The translations under genes were made by a program, and so were the position numbers. A stretch of 64,000 bases of DNA from Macrostomum hystrix. Its lineage: Eukaryota > Platyhelminthes > Macrostomidae. The stretch covers positions 7,406,501 through 7,470,500 of the forward strand of contig CATNEN010000002.1 of the NCBI GenBank assembly GCA_950097015.1. Reading direction: 5' to 3'. Every line of letters begins with the position of its first letter. The stretch's first letter is position 1. The notes below the pieces were generated by a model. It was not told where the DNA came from. It did no database searches and saw nothing but the letters and a program-made list of their open reading frames with translations. Shown one piece after another: positions 51,101 through 60,100 of this stretch.

Positions 51101-54100
51101 GGTTTTTATAGTATTAGTAGATAGAAAGGCCTACATATGGGGTTCCTTAGATTTAGAAGACTAACGATATAAATCTTGGAATGGAGCGAAGTCTAAAAAA
51201 CCGGTTCGAAAAAGTCTAAATTTGGAAAATCCCGGAACTAAATAATATCATGATTATTAAAAACTTAAAATGAGAATAAAATGAGATAAAGATACTGAAT
51301 TTAACAACTGATTATCTGAACGATTAACAATTACATGTTTCTGTCGCTGTTGTCATGTGCTGTCACTCACTCAAAAATGCAAATATATATCGGGAATTGC
51401 TTTTTATACAGTGACATCACCAAGAAGGATTAATTCGACAAGCCACAGACAAAGGCAGACGATGAGACTTCAAAAAAAACAAGAAGCCAAACAATGTCTG
51501 CCCATGATCTACGTCTCAACAACTATCACAATGCGCATTTTCGGGCGCTCATTGTGGGCTCGGAGAGACGACAAAAGTGCATCTAAATAAATGATGACTA
51601 TGTTCAAATCTTAGGTCTGGGATTTAGGATTTCGTGAGCTTGGCTCGACTGTCTTTATTAATCTCCGATAAATTTAGAATCGCGTAGGATAATTATCTTG
51701 GGATAAAGAATGACGGGTGTAAAATATAAATCTATCTAAGAAAACTATATAAAATGGCAGCTATAGCGCCGCACTTCCATAGTCTGTGGACATCTGTTCA
51801 GTCTATGGACTGGAAAACCGGAACAGCTAATGCTGGTGTGACCATCTCAAACTAGGGAATTTAAGTGTCTTTACTTAAATTGGGGGCTTGTCGTGCAGTT
51901 TACGCCCTTGAGGGCCAACCTCCAAGGGACAGTAAAAATGTACACTGCCTGACGATGAGAAGGTCAGGCCAGATGTACACACCTGTGTGAGAGTGTGCCT
52001 GCGTACGACATCTGTTTGCGTGTGTTCAGGAGTCAGCGAAATGGGCAGAATTGTCTCCTCGCTGGCTGCGGGTCTGGTGTCACCAAATGATGTGCCATTG
52101 CCCGCAGCCCTGCAATTATTATTTTATTATTAAGTGTCTTAGTCCAAGACATTAACTATTTACCTATGACTAAAATTCGAACTCCCGACCTCATAGTCAA
52201 AAATCCAAAGCTTTAACCACTGGGCTAAAAGCTCCCTACACGAAAACTATCTAAACTACCAAAATTCGAAGAAAAAAATCTGTATATAAGCCAGGATTAA
52301 GAATTCAGACATACGCAGCATTATAAGACAACTGAACATGAATTACATTAAATAATGTAATTATTTTAAATTTAACAAGTAAAAATGTTTCACAACAGAG
52401 GAAACTAAGCTTAAAGAAACACGGGATAAAATGTTGTAAATTCTAAATTATCATTGTGCATCATTACGAATAAAATGTGTCTGTTATTATTGTCCAGTGT
52501 TGTCATTCAATTTAAATGCAAATTAATAAGGACTTGCTTTTATGTTATGACACCACCAAAAAAGATTGATTGACAACCAACAGACCTGGGGCAAACTATC
52601 AGGCCTTCAAAAGAAAACAAGAAGCTTAACAATGTCTGCCCCTGGTCTGATCTACGTCTCAACAACTATCACAATGCTCATTTTAGGCGCTCATTGTGGG
52701 CTCGGAGAGACGCAAAAGTGCGTAGGAAAATAGATCAGAAATAATCTAGATTGTCAGAGATTGACGATTCGGTAAGTAAACCCAAGACTGGCGAGGCTGA
52801 TAATTTGTCTAAATTACCGGCCATTCGTTATTATAAAAAATCCGAAATGAGAGCTAGCAGTTCGTCAGCTGCAGCGCACGCACCGCTCTAGAACGAGTAC
52901 CGGCAAGCGTTTGGCGGAGGGGATATTTTCATTCCCACAACTCGCTTTCCACCCTTAATTTCCCTCATCCCGAGCTGTCGGGGTCGACGGCCAGTTTCCA
53001 TCCCGCGTCGAGCCCTCACACCTCCTCTCCAGGGACCACTCAGGGCTGGAACATGGAGGAAACTGAAGGGCAGCGTCGGGGTGAGTCCAACCCCACCGCT
53101 GCTGCTGCCGTTGCTGACGCCCTTCTTCCAAGAAGTACTGGCGCCCTGAGAGGCGCGAGAAAGAGAGATGGAGCAAGGAGAGATTAGTGGAGAACGGACG
53201 GGAGAAGATAATCCGATATATGACGACCGCTGCTGCTTCATTTCACAGACTCTTACTATCGTGCCCGACACACACCCACACACACGACTGTGCATGCAAA
53301 CTTTTGCTCCGATCCGGGGTGTACAATACAAGCAGACCTTGCCTGCGCGCTGGCACCATAGGCTCGCTAAGCCACCAATGCTGAATGCAGATGTTGTACT
53401 GATGTAAAGAATCGGAGATTTTCGCTGCATGAAAACTGACATGCTGCTACTGTTTTGTTAATGCAGGCCTTACAAACAAGCGCCGAGTAGAGAGACACTT
53501 ACAGAGACTCAATAGACAAGAGAATATCGAAGCGTGTAAAGAAGGCTTGTGAACTAGGATTTCATTTTTATGCCGTTGTCCAAGATCCACTCCGTTCTGC
53601 GTCTTTTGCTTCGGGGCAATCGCCGATCGAAAAAAAATCCATGGCATTCTTATTATCCTAATACATCCACTTTCCTTGTTGCTGTGGATATGCAGCAATT
53701 TATGTGGCCTATTTTACATCTGGCAACTTGTGACAACCAAATAACTGTAGAAGTGCTGTCGCATGCGTTTTAGTCACATGAAGTTTCCATTTAGATTTCA
53801 AGATCCGGAATTCCACGAATGAGTTGAATTAAATACAGTATCAGAAGGCCAAGATTTCTCACCGACATCCGTGAATTCTCGTCAATAAATTCATTGCAAT
53901 GGATGGCGTAGACTAGACGATCTGATTAGTTTTGCATGACTGCTTCGACATTGCTTCTTTAAATAATATAGTGATTTTGAACATTGTCTGTTTAATTTTA
54001 ACTGCCGACAATTGTCTGCTGCTTAAATTTTTATATGTTAAGCTGCGCAAAAATTGAAACAGAAACAGCTCGAAGTGAAAGGTGCGGAACGCTGGGATAC

Positions 54101-57100
54101 AGTGTCGCTATGATATAATATAAATTCTCTAAGCATCTCCAAGCATCCAATTATGCGTGAGCCAATCACAATCAAGCGATTTTAATTCATCCTAGTTTTT
54201 TTATTCTCACTACATGCACAATACAGTCTACTGAAAGTAGAATTGAGAAGCCGTGATTCTATTGATTTCATTCTATTGAGATCATTTTGGGTGGTCTCTA
54301 ACACCCACCAGAGCATTATGGCTGGTCTCTAACACTCCCAGAGCATTATGGCTGGTCTCTAACACTCCCAGAGCATTATGGCTGGTCTCTAACACTCCCA
54401 GAGCATTATGGCTGGTCTCTAACACCCACCAGAGCATTATGGCTGGTCACTAACACCCACCAGAGCATAATGGCTGGTCTCTAACACCTCCCAGAGCATT
54501 ATGGCTGGTCTCTAACACTCCCAGAGCATTATGGCTGGTCTCTAACACCCCCAAAACATTCTGGGCAGTCTTTATCCCCCAAGCTCTTATGCACATCACA
54601 AACAAAGTTAAGCATAGTAAATTTCCAACAAAACATTTTAAAATAGTTTTATAGAAAACCCACGACGATGCTTCAGCCAACGCGTAAGGAGTGAAAGTAG
54701 AACCAATCAATACAAGAAGCCGATTGAATAATTACTATCGATCAAGCGACTCGGCGAATCGAAAATCGCACACGACTGGCAAATCGAAATAGAAAACAGT
54801 AAAACAAAAAAGCTGAATAAAATCTAAAAAACCACGCTCACACCAGCACAACAGCCTGGATATCGATTGAGCTAAACTAAACTAAGTAGATGTGTATATA
54901 CAAGGGATCGGAACAGGACAGGCTAGACAGATAGTTGATGGCCAAGGCACTGAGAAATATGCTGCATGAAGCATCGCAAGATATTCACTAAATGATATTG
55001 GATTATTTGCCTACTCCATCTCACGGATCCACTCCAAGGGATTAGGAGCCGAGACGGAATCGAGGGGGGAGCAAAAGTAGAGAGTGGCAAACGAGAGGTT
55101 TTGGCTTCGAAAAGGAAAGTTCTGATAAGCTTTAGCGAGTAGGGTGGAAGGGAAGAAGAGATAAGAACGTCTGGCACCGATAGGAGTTCACAAGAGACAC
55201 CTTAGAGCAAAATCGTGCTCACAGCATAAGCGATAAAGCAGACTTTGCCTTCACTCACTCTCTCCCAGCCAGGTCTCCCAGAACCCTGCCCTGATCCCAT
55301 TCGGGCCAGCTCTTGTCGCACGGGAGCTGCGGCCCGTGTTTTATTCAGCTGAACTAATCTTCATCTGTCGGTAGACACTCAGCCGCATATGTATGTATAT
55401 AGGGAGTTTTCCTGTCCCAATTCTCAGATCCACACACAAGAAGGGGCGAATAGAATAGTCAGGGAGAGAGAAAAGCAAAAATTCTGGCAGGAATTTGGAA
55501 GCGACCGAAGCGTACTCAGTCAGCCTCAACTGGGGAAGAGAATGAAGTGAAACAGTTGAGTTTGGGGGAGGGGTGGAAATTAGCGATAGAGACACCAGGG
55601 CGAGTAGGACGACATGCTAAAATCGGAAGAAAGCAAAAGTGGGATCTGGTGGGCAAATTACTTTTTTCCTAGATTTGGCTCAAGGTGTCTAGCAAACAGC
55701 AGGGATAGTCAGAGAGCCAGTTAGTGAGGCTTTGAATTGGAATCCCACGATGCTGAAACTGGCTAAGGCTCGGGGCCACACAGCCTCAGCGACAGGGAAA
55801 GATCACGGGAATTTCGTTAAAAATGGGTCAGGTGGAGAATTCAGGCAGATTCCATGCACACTTCTGATCCCTGTCAGGTGAATTAGCATTTTGGCTGGAT
55901 TATTCAGTTCTGATTCATTCTTCCCGTGTCCACAATTTTTCGTGTTGATCCTTTCATGCTTCTGCACAGCCAATGACAGCTTGACAGATAGACCAATGTG
56001 ACAGACAGGCGGGGCCAGATCTGTAGAGCTGCCGCAGATATAATATTACTTGTAGTTCATACTTTAACTATATGAGCTGAGCACACTAATATAAGCCGCT
56101 GATATATTCAATCGAGGCCACTCGTGTACTCTAAAAGACAGTTTTGAGGAATAATAAGACTGAGAATTGTCCCATTTAAATGCACTTGTATTGTCAGCAT
56201 GGATAAGCAAGGAGCAGCTGCTTTGTGGCTTTGGAACAACAGGCAAAGGGCTGGAGTAGGGCACTGTCCCAATGACGCCAACAGACATTAACTCCAGCAG
56301 ACTTTGGAGTAACGAGAAACAAATAAAAACTTTCACGCTAAACCAATGCGCATAATAGACTGGAATTCGCTTATTTTTTATTGAAGACTTTCTTTGACTT
56401 TAGCAGCCAGCAAAGCAGTAAATGCTTGGCTGTTTATTGCGATTCTTAAAAACTAGCAATAAAACAAATTTTAGAATGCAAAAAGCTAACTATATATAAA
56501 CAAAATTGTTGCCATAAGCTACAGTTGTTTACTAGACACTTTGAATGATATTATAAAGTTCTGAAGAACCTTTTACACTGACTTATTGTTTTGATTATCT
56601 TACTAGCTCAGCAAGCCCTGTAGATTGTACATTATCAGGCGTAAACTTTTCAGCCATCAACCTCACGCCTGCGGCGCAACCAACCAATCCCCGCCACACG
56701 GGAATGTACATTGCCCCAAAACTTTCTATCAGACACAAATCTTCCAACCATCAACCTCACGCCTCGGCGGAACCAACCAATCCCCGCCACACGGGAATGT
56801 ACATTGCCCCAAAACTTTCTATCAGACACAAATCTTCCAACCATCAACCTCACGCCTCGGCGCAACCAACCAATCCCCGCCACACGGGAATGTACATTGC
56901 CCCAAAACTTTCTATCAGACACAAATCTTCCAACCATCAACCTCACGCCTCGGCGCAACCAACCAGTCCCCGCCGCACGGGAATGTACATTGCCCCAAAA
57001 CTTTCTATCAGACACAAATCTTCCAACCATCAACCTCACGCCTCGGCGCAACCAACCAGTCCCCGCCGCACGGGAATGTACATTGCCCCACGACGCTATC

Positions 57101-60100
57101 AAATCTTCCAGCCACCAACCACTCTCCTCTTGGTGCAACTCATCATCACCACTCAGAGATGTACGAGTGCTTCGTGAATTTCAGATCTTTCGACCAAAAA
57201 CATACATTATAAAGAACCTAGAAACCTAAATAGTACTGGCACATCGCAAAGCAAGTTAAACTTCAATGCCAGAGAAATAATAAATGGAACTGTCGCTCAG
57301 TATTGCACACTCGAGTAAATAATAAAGATCTAAAGAAATTTTTTTATTAAACAAAACCAATTTTTGTCATTTTGAAACTTTTCAAATGTACTAATTGAAG
57401 AGAACCAAACCTAATTTCACCGTTTACAGCTTCAGAAAACTTCAGCTATTTAAAACCATAAACGTGGATTAAAAATAACTTGGTACGCATAGAGCCAGAC
57501 ACTGGCTTCGAGCGATGAAAAGAAATAGAAACAGGATAAAGTCGAATTCGGGGTGGAGAGGGGGCGGAAACACGACGTCAAGACACGGCAGGCACCCAGA
57601 TGGACAGACGGCGGGGTACAACACGGCTTTCTCGGCCAAGCTATCAGACGGTTCAGACCGAGAATGGGGAAGCCAAATAAAGGACAGCACCAGCTGCTTC
57701 CAGGAAGGCCTTCTATTCCTTATTTCTTCCATTGCACTGTATTTCTCTTCCTCTCTCTCCCTCTTTGCAAAAGAAGACCGGATGGCAATACATCATCAAG
57801 CTTTCTGTGATTTGGTTCCAGGACAAGTAAAAACGCAAGTCCAAGGGCAAAGTATTAGAGGGAATAAGCAAAAGGAGAATTAGAGATATGAGCTAAAGTA
57901 AAGTAGCACCACATCAGTGCTGCAGATTGAAATACTTCACTGCGACAGTATGAAGAGGTCAGGTCGGGAAGCAGCAGGGATTCCGCTACTGACAGATAAT
58001 CCACTGATGGGGCGATCGCCCAAGAGAACAACCCCACGAAGCAAAATTGGGAATATGACAGTAACCTCAGGGAAATTTCCTGGGGGACAGTAAAATAGGG
58101 GATGTTTTGAGTAATAGTAAACCTCGGGCAGGGACTACTGAATAAAGGAGTATTTAGTTCCTGACCTCGGGTATAATAAACCTGAGGGATAAGAAACCTG
58201 AGGGATGATAAACCTGACGGATAAGAAACCCGAGGGATAATAAAGCTGACGGATAAGAAACCCGAGGGATAATAAACCTGAGGGAAAATAAACCTGAGGG
58301 ATAATAAACCTGAGGGAAAATAAACCTGAGGGATAATAAACCTGGTGGATAATAAACCTGAGGGATAATAAACCTGAGGGATAATAAACCTGAGGGATAA
58401 TAAACCTGAGGGAAAATAAACCTGAGGGATAATAAACCTGAGGGAAAATATACCTGGGGGATAATAAACCTGAGGGAAAAAAAACCTGAGGGATAATAAA
58501 TCTGAGGGATAATAAACCTGAGGGATAATAAACCTGAGGGATAATAAACCTGAGGGATGATAAACCTGAGGGATAATAAACCTGGGGGATAATAAACCTG
58601 AGGGAAAATAAACCTGGGGGATAATAAACCTGGGGGATAATAAACCTGAGGGATGATTAACCTGAGGGATAATAAACCTGAGGGAAAATAAACCTGAGGG
58701 ATAATAAACCTGGTGGATAATAAACCTGAGGGATAATAAACCTGAGGGATAATAAACCTGAGGGATAATAAACCTGAGGGAAAATAAACCTGAGGGATAA
58801 TAAACCTGAGGGAAAATATACCTGGGGGATAATAAACCTGAGGGAAAAAAAACCTGAGGGATAATAAATCTGAGGGATAATAAACCTGAGGGATAATAAA
58901 CCTGAGGGATAATAAACCTGAGGGATGATAAACCTGAGGGATAATAAACCTGGGGGATAATAAACCTGAGGGAAAATAAACCTGGGGGATAATAAACCTG
59001 GGGGATAATAAACCTGAGGGATGATTAACCTGAGGGATAATAAACCTGGAGGATAATAAAATTGAGGGATAATAACCATGAGGGAAAATAAACCTGGAGG
59101 ATAATAAACCTGAGGGATAATAAACCTGAGGGATGATAAACCTGAGGGATGATAAACCTGAGGGTAACCCTAACCAGAGACTGTTACCCGATAATGAACC
59201 CGAGGAAGAGTAAATCAAAAAAACAAAAGGAATAATTCTGAGGTTCAGTGACCTGAGATACAACCTGAGGTTCAGTAACCTGAGATACAACCTGAGGTTC
59301 AGTAACCTGAGATACAACCTGAGGTTCAGTGACCTGAGATACAACCTGAGGTTCAGTAACCTGAGATACAACCTGAGGTTCAGTAACCTGAGATACAACC
59401 TGAGGTTCAGTAACCTGAGATACAACCTGAGGTTCAGTAACCTGAGATTCAACCTGAGGTTCAGTAACCTGAGATTCAACCTGAGGTTCAGTAACCTGAG
59501 GAACAATTCAAAGGTTACAGAAAATGCCAGAAGCTAATTAAAACCAGAATTTTCCCTGCTTGGTTTAATTTTAAGGGATTTAAGGAAAAAGAAATTTCGA
59601 CAGTCAACGGAAACCGAATTCACTTGTTTATACATTTTAATTAATAAGGTTAGACTGTTTTTATAAGAAAAAAGTTATGAAAATTTTTCACTACGCGTAA
59701 TTATGCGCACAATCTGTTTTCCACCTATTTTTGCTGAACAGGTAGCGGGCGGGGCAGAGACGGACATATAGGTGGCAGAAAATACGGCCTAATTTAGACA
59801 GGCAGGAAGGAGAACAGGAAAGGGTTGGCGATTAATTTGGTCCGATTTCTATCAAGCACAAAAACACTTTCCACTAAAACAGAAATCTACAAAACACGCA
59901 AAGTAGAAGAGAATGAAAGTCTAAAGACAGTGGGGGAGTAGATCTTATTCCTAGGATTGGGGATCTATATCTAGAAATTGAGGATCTAAATAACAAAATA
60001 GGATGATCAGAATCTAAAGATTGGTTATCTAAATACCAGGATTGAGGATATAAATCACAACATGAGGATCCGAATTGACTGATTAAGGACTTAAATCTTG

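Noticed and set aside
53053-53084. Plus-strand ATG with [10 protein letters not shown] and a GTGAGT donor in a GC-rich patch
   Set aside because: Only ten codons, no downstream exon found on the plus strand, and CASK occupies the other strand.
56064-56336. Minus-strand 90-codon frame with a hydrophobic start
   Set aside because: Signal-like N-terminus only; the rest has low-complexity Ser content and no homology or splice support.
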